From: Diplosphaera chodatii
Lineage: Eukaryota; Chlorophyta; Trebouxiophyceae; Prasiolales; Stichococcaceae
Assembly: GCA_032358165.1 (NCBI GenBank)
Contig: JAALGY010000028.1
Span: 806,001 to 870,000 of the forward strand
Reading direction: 5' to 3'
Length of the DNA stretch: 64,000 nt
Within the stretch, counting starts at the first letter, position 1; each line of letters opens with the position of its first letter. The notes beneath the pieces are model-generated. The model was not told where the DNA came from, ran no database searches, and saw only the letters and a program-made list of their open reading frames with translations. Positions 1 to 11,383 of the stretch are shown here, in pieces. A program made the translations under genes and the position numbers.

Positions 1-606
1 GGCTGCCCCGGCACTGCAAGTGCGGGACAGAACGAGCCTTCATGCACCCCTCCACATCTGTAAGATCGTTGATCATGAGAGCGCTTGGCCATACGGACCA
101 CATCCATGATTCTGAAAACTTACACATGAAATTTTGCTAAACACTGCAGCAGTAAGATTGGATCTTGGGCACACCAGGGGCCGGTGCCGACGCCATCTCC
201 GATCGTCACGGAGTGCGACTGTGCGGTATGTCGCTGCTCACCTCACTGTCTGCCTTGAACACAGCTGCATTTGCAACTTCCAAACCGTGTCGAGTGAGTG
301 AGACCGTTGCAACTCTGCAAGCTAGACTTTTTGGCAAATGAGGACTCTCTGATCAGTGCAATCGGCGGAGGAACTGGCGGCAGGCTGCTGGAAACTCCAG
401 TGGACGCAAAGTCTGCTTGACGCAAAGTCTGCTTGGCGATGCACGCTATTCACAGCAATCAACCTGCCAAACTGTCATCAGGCAGACTAGCACGTCGTCT
501 CACACTCGCTCCAAGCTTCTGTCATACAGACACATCTGCTACAAAACCATCCTGCTACAATTCCCTCTGGATGCTGCTCATGACCCTTCGTTGCTTACCG
601 ACTGAA
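1..606. other. Intergenic, 3' flank of the SPATA20-like gene
   Basis: I see no exon with a recognisable protein family on either strand. On the minus strand a TGTAA (TTACA on +, about 120-124) lies roughly 480 bases past the stop of the neighbouring gene and could be its poly(A) signal. A plus-strand TGTAA near 59-63 could serve a gene to the left of the window. Confidence 0.4.
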
Positions 607-3600
607 TCACTTGATCAGGCTGCTGATGTCCACCTCTTGCAGACGAGCACTGCCGACACTTGGCCCTCCAATTGGTGGCACAGTGCGGCTCTGCTGCAGC
701 AGCTCGCGCACCTTGGCCGGATCAGAGGTTGGCGCCTGGCATGTGAAGTTCTGGCACACAAACGCCGCCGGCCTGCGGAGAGCACCAACCGGTAGTGTAT
801 GCAAATTCCTGCTTGGAATGTGCCGACCATGATGTTCTCAGTATGGGGTAACAAGCACAGCTGCTGACAATTGCATGCAAGCCGTGCGGGTGCAGAATTC
901 TGCCACTTGTTGGTAAGGCGGCATGTGTGCCCTCAGATCAAGTTAAACAGCTGCACTTCACACCTGTCCTTCAGCTTCTCAGCAGCGCCCTCGACCATCG
1001 AATAAGCCTCTGGATTGTGCTGCTTCCAGTAATCCATCTCCTGCTGCTGTGTGGGGTCGATGCTGATGATCACCTGCATTGGCGGCCAGTATGGTGAGTG
1101 CCAGCAGTGCCATAGCACTGGCAGGCAAGTGTGTGGTCATGACGGTGTATCTGCATTTGCAAAGGTGCATTCCAGATTTATGCCGTGCCTTGTCAGGAGC
1201 AAACACGCTGTGGGCCGCTTGTATGAGTGCCTCGGTGGCCGCGTCGCCCCGTGCACCCGCGATGACCACCTGCGGCCACCACGGCAGACCCTTGGCTACA
1301 CTCACAATATGCACAGCACGACAGGACGCGGGGAAGAGGGCGCGGAGGGTGACACTGCATGCACGGGTGCGGTGACCCCAGTTCTGAAGGGTGCGGTGCG
1401 TCAGGCGCACCTGGCGCAGGTGTCCGGCGGCCTGCACATACATCGCGCAGCACATCTGGGGCATCGCCAGCGCCAGCTGCTCCAGCTGCCCCGCGAACGC
1501 CGACGACGTCTGCCGGCCGCGCTCCACATACCTGGTGGCGCCAGAGGCACTTGTCGGCAAGAGTGGGTGTGCACGGCAGCGCGTCCCCATTTAACAGGAC
1601 AACACACATGCATTCAGTGGAAGCATGCTACAGCAGTCCAGCTTGCACGGCAGTCAGCTGGCATGCATCGCACTTGCTGCGTGGTTGTGCCAAGTTCTGG
1701 GGCACTGCTGGCCCACCCAGCTGAAGCATGTGCTGGTGCCTTGGGTGGACGTCCTTTTGTGATTTTCTATGGTGAGATGAGGTACAAGGACAGGAGGAAG
1801 CCTACCGCTGACCAGCTTCTGACGAAGACAGGGCTGCAAGCCGGAACAGGTTGGCCGCTGCGATGGAGGAGGCTGCTGGCTCTGCACCATCATACTCCTG
1901 CAGGACCCAAATTGCACACATTGCTTGTGCTGCATGTGCACAAAGTGAAACGTGCTGATGGATCGGAGCTGCAGAGCTGTACCATGATGTGGTGCGGACC
2001 AACCTGACAAGCACCAGTGTGCAGGCACCGGCAGATGGTTGCAAATGTTATGGAAAACCAAGTTTTGCCTGTTTTCAAATAGGCACTTTGAGGATACCTC
2101 CTTCATGCGCAGCAGCACACTCTTGTCCTGGCCAGTGGTGCTGAAGTAGCCGCCTGCGTGACAATCAGGAGACGGCTCAGGCACACACCACCGAACGCAA
2201 GCCCTCGTTCCAGATGCACAGGCCGCAAACGCAGCGCAGCTCACCGCCCACATCATCCCAGAACAGCTCGTCCATCGCGTCCTGCAGCTGGTACGCCCAC
2301 TGCAGCCACTGCACGTCACCGTTCGCCTGCACCAGGGTGTTGCTTGACCAGTCAGTGTCTGGCAAATCACAGCGCGTATGCTGACAGCATCCAGGAGGCC
2401 TCCATGCACCTCCGCAACGTGTTTGCCGTGCCCAATGCAACTGTCGCCCTGCAGAGGCAGCACCTGGTACAGGTCCAGCAGCCCGGAGATGAGGTATGCG
2501 TAGTCATCTGCATAGCCCGCTGCGGCCGAGGGCCCCAGCCGAAAGCTGCGCCGCAGGCGGCTGGCCTGTGGGTCCCACAGCTTGTCCCGCACAAACTGCG
2601 CTGCCTGTGCTGGTGACACAAGCCGTCAAACAGCATTGCATAGGGAGCGATTGAGACAAACGGAGCAGCACCAAGGTTGATCTGCTAGCCAGGCATTTAA
2701 GTAGAACCTGTCCACATGCAGCCACAAAGAGAGGTTGCCGACTTGTGTGCCAACAGCTCAGCACCTGCTGTGCGGCCTGTAGGTAGTCGGCCGCCGGCCG
2801 CCCCTCCACAGGGAAGCGCGGCTCCGCATGTGCACGCTCTGAGGCCAGGATGCGGGAAGCGTTCGCAAAGGCGCTGATCGCGAGGCCGTTCCATGCCGTG
2901 ACGACCTGCGGTGAGCACGCTGCCGTGTGACTGCTTTTCTGATGCCAGCTCTTGTGTCATGTGCACCTGCACTGCGCATTCGAACACCGCACAGGCAAAG
3001 ATGGCAAACGCTTCATTCACTTGTGGCCCAGGGGCTTCACATGAGGGAGAACGTGTTGCCCAAGATGTGCCACACTCCAGGAAGCACCTTGTCGTCTAGG
3101 TGGGGACGGGGCCGCTTGGCCCGGCGCTCGTGCAGCAGCTTGCGACTCTCTGAAAGCACTGCCTCAACCTCCTCCGCTGACTTGCCTGCAAGCAGCACCA
3201 GCAGCTGCTGCAAACCTGTTGTTGTTGTGAGGGCTGCGCTGCACGACATGGCCACGTGCTGCAAGCACGACACCACCCGTGCGTCCACTTTGCACCGCTG
3301 CGGCTTGCTCGGAAACAGGACAACGGCTGTTGCTGGCTAGTGCACAAGGGGGCATTCGGGGCACTCACCTGTTGCAGCTGCCGTCTGCTCCACCGTCTGC
3401 ACCTCGATCAGGCAGTTGAGGCCGCTGAACTCGTGGTGTGGGTCGCTGCGCCGTGACATGTCTGCATTGCCACGCGCCTGCACAGGATTGTGCGGCGAGA
3501 GAAGCGCATGCCTTTTCGAGTGTTGACACTATAGCTACCTGCTTGCTAAGCAATGAGATTGCAGGTACACACGGTGAGACTCCTCTGCATTGCGGGCAAC

Positions 3601-5978
3601 TTCTGCGTGAACAAGCCACTCGAATTGCACGTACAGAGGATGGAGACGTCTGCACCTTGACACGGTAATGTGGCTTAAAGACCGCGGCGCGCTGCGGACC
3701 CAGCACCTCGTCGACCTCTGCCTCGGTCCTGCACAGGCGGCACAGCTTGAGGCAAATTATTGCCACACGGCATGCGGCTGTGCAGGCAGGGCAGGGACAA
3801 AGTGAGCAGACACACAGGAGCCATACCACAGGTAGAAGGCGCCCTCCTTCTTGGTGTTTGTTTCTGGGTCCAGGCTGTCTGCGTCCTGCACGACACGTGC
3901 CGCCAGGCCAGGGCTTGCAATCTCAGCAGCACGGATGATGGGCACGTGATTTTGGATACGTCAAGTGTGAGCTGGCGGCACAAACAGCAGCGTCTGGCAC
4001 GACTGGCACCTCTGCGGAGAAGATGCCGCCCTCGGGGTGGGTCATGTCCCGCATCACGTAGTCCAGGATGCCGCGGGCCACCCAGGCGTACTGCGGGTCG
4101 TCTGTGATCTGCAGGTGGATCAGCCGCACAGGTACACACGGTACCACACACAGCACATCCACATGCTGCAGTCTGCAATATTATGCTGTACACTGTGAAT
4201 AGCGCTGTCCGTCAGCAGCATTCCTATGCTTGCCTGGAAGGCCGCGAGGTACGAGTTCGCCAACTGCGGGTTGTCATACATCATCTGCATGGCCACAGCT
4301 GCTATTGAGCAAGTATTACATGGCAGCAGACGAGGGGATTCGGCCACGACATCTGTGTCGATACTGCACTCTGGTGTTGAAAACCACCAATGCACCTTCT
4401 CGAAGTGCGGGATGTGCCAAAACTCATCGACACTGTACCGGTGGAAACCCCCGCCTGCAGAGGGCGGACCAGGAGGTGTGCACAGGGCTGGCAAACAAGC
4501 TGATGCATCCACGAGATCATTGCTGCAGAGCCAGGCAGGCGAGATGAGCTGCGCACCAACATGGTCGTACATGCCGCCGGCGGCCATCTTGCGCAGGCTG
4601 AACAGCGCCATGTGCAGGCTGCGGTCTGCACATTCCCCAGGCAGCGTACTTTGTCGTCAGCGCTCAAACTCTAGTTTTCAACCGGCCATACCAGGGCTGC
4701 AGGGTGACGGCATACGGTCATCAGACGGCGGTGGATGAGACAGCACCTGGGGATGTCGACTCGGACCGCAGGTGGTCGTGCAGCAGCGCATTGATCTCCG
4801 CGGGGCGCGGGAACTTGGGCGCCTTGCCGAAGCCGCCCTGCTGCGAGTCGAAGCGGCGGCCCAGCATGTGGGCGCAGCTGTCCAGCGCCGCCAACGCCGT
4901 CTGGTCTGTGATCTCGCCCTGAAACCCTGCATTGCAACAACACGCCTAGAATAGGCATGTCGCATGTACATATCACTGTCTTGCAACAAGGTAGGTGCAG
5001 CAGCTCGTTGTCCTGCTGTCATGTAGCAAAGGGGTGTGCGACCATGCAGCAGGCACACAGCGCTGCAGTGTCAAGCCATATAGGAGCAGCTATGGGCATG
5101 GTGCGTGCACGCTGCGGCTTGGTGTGCTGCTCCAGCTGGCGCATGACGTCGGCGGTCTGCTCCTCCACCATGGCCTGCTTGCTGCGCCACACCTCCGAGA
5201 TGCGCTGCAGCACCGTGGCGAAGCCCGGGCGGCCAAAGGCGTCCTGGGGCGGGAAGTAGGTGCCCCCCATGAACGGCTGCAGGTCTGTGCAGGGGCAACT
5301 CGTTGATTTGGCCACCGGCATGACGAGAGTAGCATGCATGATCGAGCAGCCGCTCCCTCGAGGGCGAGATACAAATATGTGTCGGGGCACCTGGCGTCAG
5401 AAACACGGACATGGGCCAGCCGCCGCCCCCACTGGTTGCTTGGACGTATGTCATCTGCGTGCGGGACATCACGGCAGGTGGTTGTGCTTTCATTCGACTT
5501 GCATGTTTTGCTGTGGACGGTGTATGCAGATGGGTCTTGCGAGAGCCATTCTGTGGCTATGAAATGATCGGGACATCTGCTTACGTAGACGCGATCCACG
5601 TCGGTCCTGCACATATAAGCAGCTCCGATGTCAGCTGACACGTTCTTCTGCAGGTGCCTTGGTTCACAGAGGCAACCTGAAGCCAATCACTCTGAAGCCG
5701 CACCGCTCCTCGCGGTCGACCTTGATTGACACAAAGTTCTCATTCAATATCTTTGCGATGGCGTCGTTCTCAAAGCTCTCCCGCTCCATGACATGGCACC
5801 AGTGGCACCTGCACAGCAATAAGACTGCCGTTGTGAGTATTCAATGATGACAAGTAGTATAGGATTCCATTCGCAAGCTGAAGGTCATCGATCTCACGTT
5901 GAGTAGCCGACGGACAGAAAGATAGGCTTGTTATCCTGCTTGGCCTTTGCAAAGGCCTCCTCGCCCCATGGGTACCAG

Positions 5979-6013
<35 letters not shown>

Positions 6014-6166
6014 CGACTCCTCGTTGGCCAGCCTGTGCCAGAAGTAAGCGCTTGTTTTGTTGGTCACCAAGACATGCAGTTGACGACAGATCAAATACAG
6101 CAGGCCTGTCAGTCGCTTATGGACAAGGTACCTGTTCGTGTGGGCTGCATGCTCCCCTGCAGCCAT
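607..6166 (-). CDS. SPATA20/YyaL-type thioredoxin-fold DUF255 protein
   Basis: About 15 exons encode a member of the SPATA20/SSP411/YyaL family: an N-terminal thioredoxin-like domain followed by an (alpha/alpha)6 barrel related to glycosidases and epimerases. The biochemical role of the family is unsettled; a redox function is inferred from the fold. The first exon (6166-6132, [11 protein letters not shown]) splices to an exon starting at 6032 that gives [20 protein letters not shown], the family hallmark. The next exon gives the [12 protein letters not shown] active-site segment. Later exons carry [48 protein letters not shown] and [10 protein letters not shown], all in family order, and the protein ends VDISSLIK with the stop at 607. 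No clear transit peptide is seen, so a cytosolic protein is likely, although an upstream in-frame start cannot be excluded. Two introns appear to be GC-AG (1074-1188 and 4109-4233). Confidence 0.88.
1074..1188 (-). other. GC-AG intron in the SPATA20-like gene
   Basis: The exon ending ...VFAPDK is followed by gcacgg. The acceptor atgcag precedes GTGATCATC (VIISID). Phase 0 on both sides, with no GT alternative that preserves the frame. Confidence 0.7.
4109..4233 (-). other. GC-AG intron in the SPATA20-like gene
   Basis: The upstream exon ends ...AAFQ at CAG followed by gcaagc. The downstream exon starts ATC after ctgcag and gives ITDDPQYAW. Both edges are phase 0, and I found no GT donor nearby that keeps the family sequence. 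Confidence 0.75.
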
Positions 6167-6681
6167 GATGCACACCGAACGTGGTGCAGGTATGGTTGTA
6201 AACGCAGTTGGATTACGGATCAGCGAAAGTGAATGGCCTGCCAGACGCTGTGCCGATATCAATGCATGTGCTCTCGATGCGAGCGGCGAGGTGCGCGTGC
6301 AGCGATGTAATCCCGTCCACCCCACAAGCAATCCGATTCTAGAGTATCTAAGCAGCGCTTCTGCCATCTGTGGCTGCATTCTCGGGCTTGACACTGGGCT
6401 GCACCTGCCCGCAAGCGTCCAGGTCGTTCCGGAAGTTCTGTCATGGATGCAGGATGCTGACGAGAAGGTGTGCTTGCCTGCTTGCCTCCCTTCAACTTGC
6501 AATGTGCGTGGATATCTGCTTCCTCAGATGCTTTGGTGCCTTCATTATGTGCAAACCACACGCACTTGCTGCACGACGTACGCAACTCGCTACACGCACA
6601 CGCACGGCGAAACTGCATGCATGGCAGCTTCTGCTGTAGCTTGCTTCTCGGCGTACGTGGCATGGCGGTCCTTGATTGCCA

Positions 6682-8436
6682 TCAACCAATCTTTGCATTG
6701 GAAAAGTCCATCTCCGGGTGTGCCTGCACTTGAACAGGATCTATTGAAACTTCCCTCGCGAATGATCATACGTGTGGGTGGAACATGGCCCCACGCAGCA
6801 CTTGTGCTCCTCTAGTACCGTCCACTAACGGCAGTTGGAAGCACTCAAGAGGTTCACCTTCATGAACTTCTGCAGCATCTCCTGCTTGCGTGAGTCGTCT
6901 GAGGTCGGCAGCCCCATCTGCTTCTGCCGCTGGTCGAACATCATCTTCTCCACGGTGGCGCGTGTGTCACCGTCAAGATCCTGCAGCTTGCTGTTCTCCG
7001 GCTCCACCTGCAGCGCAAACATAGCACACGCATCAGGTAGGCACGCCTCTCAGGGAACATGCCACCCGACATTTCGGCTTCCGCCACAAGAACGACATCC
7101 GAGTGTCACCAGCAGGCATGACCAGCCTTGGTTGTCACGCACTGCAAAAGAGGGTCCCCTTGAGACCATGTGTGGCCTGCATCCGTTGAGAGGCGCCTCC
7201 GAAGCTGACCAGTCTGCGTGCACACGCACCTTCTGGATGTTGATCTCGGGCTCGCCCTTCAGCACGTGCGGCCACCAGCGCATGCGGTCCTGCTTGGCGA
7301 GCGACACCTCCACCAGCCGCCCATCCGCCAGGTTCCACATGCTGTCGTCTGGCTTGACATCGAATGGCAGCTCACCGTCCAAGATGGGGGGCTCCCCTTT
7401 CAGTCCCACCTGAGAAGCCAGTATGCATCATCAATTCGTATCTTACATTCGTGACAGGCTCAAACCGGCAGGGCACTTGACGGTTGCCCCCTTTGAGAGC
7501 TGCAGCATGAGTGCATGGTGCGTGGCACGCAGCAGGACGCAGCAGAAAAATGCACCTTGAGGCGGCTGCGGGTGATGCTGACGTCGCAGCTGCGGCCCTT
7601 GGTGCCGGAGGGCACAGGGACCGTCAGCGACACGTCGCCCAGCGTCTGCGTCCAGGCGTATGTGTCATGGTCGTGCCCATTCCCCGAGTTGGGCTCTGCA
7701 TTTGAGGCGGGAACGGGCTACTGGTCTTCTCCATCATATCACCTGACATTGCTGGGTGAACTCCGCAAGCTCCAGCTGCCACCCCACATTGTCAGCTGCA
7801 GCTGCGTACGCAAACTTCCCATGTATCCCTTCATGCACGCCCGTCGCTCACTCAGGCCCTTTGATGCATCATCATTGTCCTCCTCCATTGGCTTTGCATC
7901 GTCCGCCGGCCCCGCTGCAATTTCCGGCTCGGACGAAGGCGCTGCTGCCGTGTCTGGCTCCACTGTCGCTGGTGCAGCTGCCGCCGTCGCGGTGGCAGTG
8001 TCTGGAGCTGTCGCTGCTGCAGCTGGAGCAGTGCGCTTGCTGGCTGCCTGAACACAGGGCACCACATGCTGAGGTGTCACCAAGCTCCCACACTCATGGC
8101 ATCGCCTGGGGTCGTACGCCAGCACTGCAGATCGTGTACCGAAGACGTTGTTCAACATGGAGTGCACACCGGCTTGGATGCGCCAAAAAAGCCGGCCTTG
8201 ACGCCGGAGGCTGCACTGGTGTCAGGCGCGCCCGTCGCCTTGCGCAGCACGGCTGTCACGCGGCGCTGCGCGTCGGACTGTGCGAGGTAGCCCGTGTGGC
8301 GCTGCAGGAAGCTGAAGACCGTGGCCAGCAGCTGCGCGGGGTCGTCGCCATGCTGCGCCAGCAGGTTGTGCAGCGCCTCATCGTGGCGGTCCGACGCGCT
8401 GTCGCCGGCACTGATCTCCTCTATGACCCCGCTCAT
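6682..8436 (-). CDS. NUDC: NudC nuclear-movement/HSP90 co-chaperone
   Basis: Full-length NudC in about six exons, related to plant BOBBER1. NudC proteins are p23/CS-domain co-chaperones acting with HSP90 and dynein. The first exon, from ATG 8436, encodes the NudC N-terminal helical region ([33 protein letters not shown]). An Ala/Glu-rich linker follows, then the CS domain: [48 protein letters not shown] and [15 protein letters not shown]. The conserved tail segment [16 protein letters not shown] is intact. Reading straight through 6858 would end in an unconserved stop at 6825. A GT donor at 6857 instead joins a 42-nt last exon (6723-6682) giving [13 protein letters not shown], the usual NudC end, so the stop is placed at 6682. 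It shares a 411-bp upstream gap with the divergent EMB514-like gene. Confidence 0.93.
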
Positions 8437-8847
8437 TGCAGCTGGGATCGCAAGCGGCGGCGATGCTCACGGACAAGGTGCAGGCTAGTGGCGCTGATCT
8501 GGGCCAAGAGGCGAAAATACTCAAAACGCCTTGTCTCGGTTTCGCAACGGCCGATGAAGCGAGACAATACACACAATGGCAGGTGACGTAGCACGGCAGG
8601 AAATGGTGTGGTGATGTGCATTCCCTCTATGAAGAACGAGCACGCCACCTGGCCGCCCTGCAGCGAGCCCGCCAGCTCTCTGGCTCTGGCCAGCGGCCCA
8701 CACCGTCACAAACACTGGTACACATGCAGTGACGTCTTTCGACAGGCAGGCAATCGAGTCCCCGACAGAGCGCCATTGTAGATCCGACATCAGCTCATCG
8801 TTCAGGCGGCTGTGAGAGTCGATACTCGCTTCCGACACGCAAGAAGC
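8437..8847. promoter_or_regulatory. Divergent intergenic region, NudC / EMB514-like
   Basis: This 411-bp gap separates the two start codons and must hold both 5' UTRs and promoters. I see no obvious TATA box. Bidirectional promoter activity is inferred from position only. Confidence 0.4.
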
Positions 8848-10296
8848 ATGGGAGACGATGCCGCAGCAGCTACAAATGCGCAGATAACTGATCAAGAGAA
8901 GGAACCCATGGCCTCAGCATCAGTAAAGCGGACCGCTGAAGGTGGCAATGATTGCACATGGCGGTGCCTTCCAATGACTGACTTTGGCTGCTTCTCGCAG
9001 GTCATTCATGCCGTAGCCTGTGTGACACAGCGGGATCTATGCCGAAATATATTCTGACGGTCACACGCTGCGGGATGCATGCAGGTGGTACTGAGTCTGA
9101 GGCGGCGCCCGATGCCAAGCGCCAAAAGACAGAGCCGGCAGTGGATGCAGAGGGTGCAGCCACCGTCGGCAGGGTGGACGCAGATGCAACAGCGGCGGAG
9201 CAGCCATCAGGCGCAGCGACAGCGGATGATGCTGCTGCCGACACAGCAGCGGCGGCGGCGGCGGCGACGGAAGGTGCAGAGGACGTAGGCCCGTCGGAGG
9301 GTGCAGAGGACGGCAAAGAGGCGGCCGAGACTGTGCAGCCTGCCGACCCGACGGTGCTGGCATTCAGGTGCTGCAGCTGCTTCTCGTGTGTTGTAATGTC
9401 GCCGCCTCTGCACTTCACACATGGCCGGCAGCTGTAGAGTGTACCAGCTCATCTGCAACCATGCCTGCGATGCCATCGGCCAGGACGTTTGCGAACGGCG
9501 AGGAATGCTACACGTACTTCCACGAGCTGCTCACGCGGCTGACACCAGACCAGGACCTGAACGAGGTGAGGCTTCATCTCCGGCGCATGCCTGCAAATGG
9601 CATATGCAAGGCGCTTTTGCCACTGGTGTTATGAAGCTGTTGCATCTGCTTGCTGCACCCCTCCTCGTCACGCACTGTAAAGGTGAACGTGTCATCATCG
9701 CAGTACGAGTTCAACATGGTCATGGACCTGCTGCGGAAGGGCCACCCCAATCCAGACAGCAAGGTGTGTGTCTCAAAGGCTGCCTGGCTGACAGCAGAAC
9801 CCGTACATTCTGGCGTGTGTCTCATTTGCCATCATACACCCTCCCACGCCCGCGTGTTGTGGATGCAGATCGGATCAGGAGTGCGTGCGATCCAGATCAA
9901 GCGCCATCAAGAAATGGAGTCCACGTGCTATTTCGTGATGCGGAGTGATGGCACACAGGAGGACTTCAGCTACCGCAAGTGCATCGCCAAGCTGGTATGT
10001 TCGGCAGGCACCTGTCAGTCTGACAGCGTGGCTCAACGCAACAGGGTACGAGGTCCTGGTGGTTGCTGTACGTCATTATCCGCATGACAAGTGCATGCAT
10101 GTCGTGTGCGTGATCAATTCTGGCTGCTGGACTGCAGTTCCCTGAGCATGAGGCCAAGCCGCCAAAGGGTGGCAGCAAGCCGCGTGCCAAGGGCGGCCGC
10201 GGGGGTCGTGGCAGCGGCGGACGGGGTGGTCGGGGAGGCAGGGGGCGGGGGCGAGGGGGTGGCAGGGGCGGCCGAGGGCGCGGCAGGCGGGGGTGA
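8848..10296 (+). CDS. EMB514-like DCL-domain (DUF3223) protein with RGG tail
   Basis: Six exons: 8848-8941, 9085-9367, 9484-9565, 9704-9763, 9869-9994 and 10138-10296, all with GT-AG introns. The N-terminal third is acidic and Ala-rich with a basic patch (DAKRQK) that could be a nuclear signal. The DCL/DUF3223 domain follows: RTFANGEECYTYFHELL, YEFNMVMDLLRKGHPNPDSK, IGSGVRAIQIKRHQEMEST, CYFVMRSDGTQEDFSYRKC. The last exon is a Gly/Arg-rich RGG-type tail. This order (acidic N-terminus, DCL domain, GR tail) matches plant EMB514, a nuclear protein needed for embryo development, better than the plastid DCL protein that acts in 4.5S rRNA processing. RNA binding is inferred from the RGG tail. A TGTAA signal follows at 10370. 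Confidence 0.9.
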
Positions 10297-11383
10297 TGAA
10301 TTGGTAGGGGTCAGGTCCATAGTGCTGCCTGGCCATTTATTGACTGATTGCATAGGTGACAGACATCGTTGTAATGAACACCAGACACTGACAGGCAACG
10401 ACGCCCATCTATTCAGCAAGGTTGGTTGTTGCAACACTTGGCAATGAGCCAGCCCCGCCGTCTGCCTGTCCAGTTTTGCTGCCGATCTTCAGCAGTGCTG
10501 CCACCTGAATCGGTGGGGCTGGGAACATCACGCCAATAAAGAGACTGACCCATCAACAAAACAGTGTCTGATCCATCCGACGTGAGTCCAACCTGCCAAG
10601 CACGTGCAGCTGGCCGGCCACCCCACGCCCCTCAATCCCCAGCTACAGCGTGCGCCGCCCCACCCTCCCTCCCCCCGAGATCCAGCACCGCCCTAACTTC
10701 AGGCGGCGAGATCCATTCAAAACTTCCCATCCAGCGATGCTGTGCTGTCTTCAGCGCGAGATCGACCTGGCCACAGCAGTGTGTGCTGGCAAGGCAGGAA
10801 AGCACGGGTGCCTGTGCATGTGATGGGCACCAATCATCATAACAAACCCCCAAAGCCTAACCTATTGACGGCGCTGCTGGGCTGTCTACAACCAGCAGCC
10901 CAGCAGCTGTTCTTTCTGCAGTTATGATCACGGGCAGCCCAGCACCGCATGTCGTGGTCCGAGCACGCAACTTGCATTGCCTACGCAGTCGCAGACAGCG
11001 GCAGTCCGCTGCCAGGCGGTGATACCAATGCTTATGTGAAATGTCACGAGAAAAAGGTTGCAACACGTGCCAGATTCCCTGGCAGCTCCCGCATCGGTTG
11101 CGATCCTGGGCATACTTAGACCCCTGCACGCGCCAGGGCAGGCAGCACCACGCCTCTTGCTCGGGGCGCTGCTGGCATCTGAATCACCGTCGACACCCTG
11201 CTGAGCAGGTTGCGCTGCCTGGTGAAGCCACGTTGGCCCCCGCCCCTGGACAGAAGCACGTTCGCCAGGGGCTCGATCCAAAAACAGCAGCCGCAGCGGC
11301 TGCACCGCCAGCGCCAGGAGGGCGGCTGGGCACCAAGCTGCCGAGAGCTGCATGGCCGTCAGCAGGTTCCGGCACAGGGTGGC
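10297..11383. other. Convergent intergenic region, about 1.1 kb
   Basis: This stretch lies between the stops of the plus-strand EMB514-like gene and the minus-strand BTB gene and probably holds both 3' UTRs. I see no conserved exon here. Confidence 0.4.
10370..10374 (+). terminator. Candidate UGUAA poly(A) signal, EMB514-like gene
   Basis: TGTAA lies 74 bases past the stop. UGUAA is the usual polyadenylation signal in green algae. Confidence 0.55.

Noticed and set aside
1051..2007. 318-codon plus-strand open frame
   Set aside because: It crosses several exons and introns of the SPATA20-like gene on the other strand and shows no conserved segment.
9235..9265. GCG-rich run resembling a microsatellite
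   Set aside because: It is in-frame poly-Ala coding sequence in the acidic/Ala-rich N-terminus of the EMB514-like protein.
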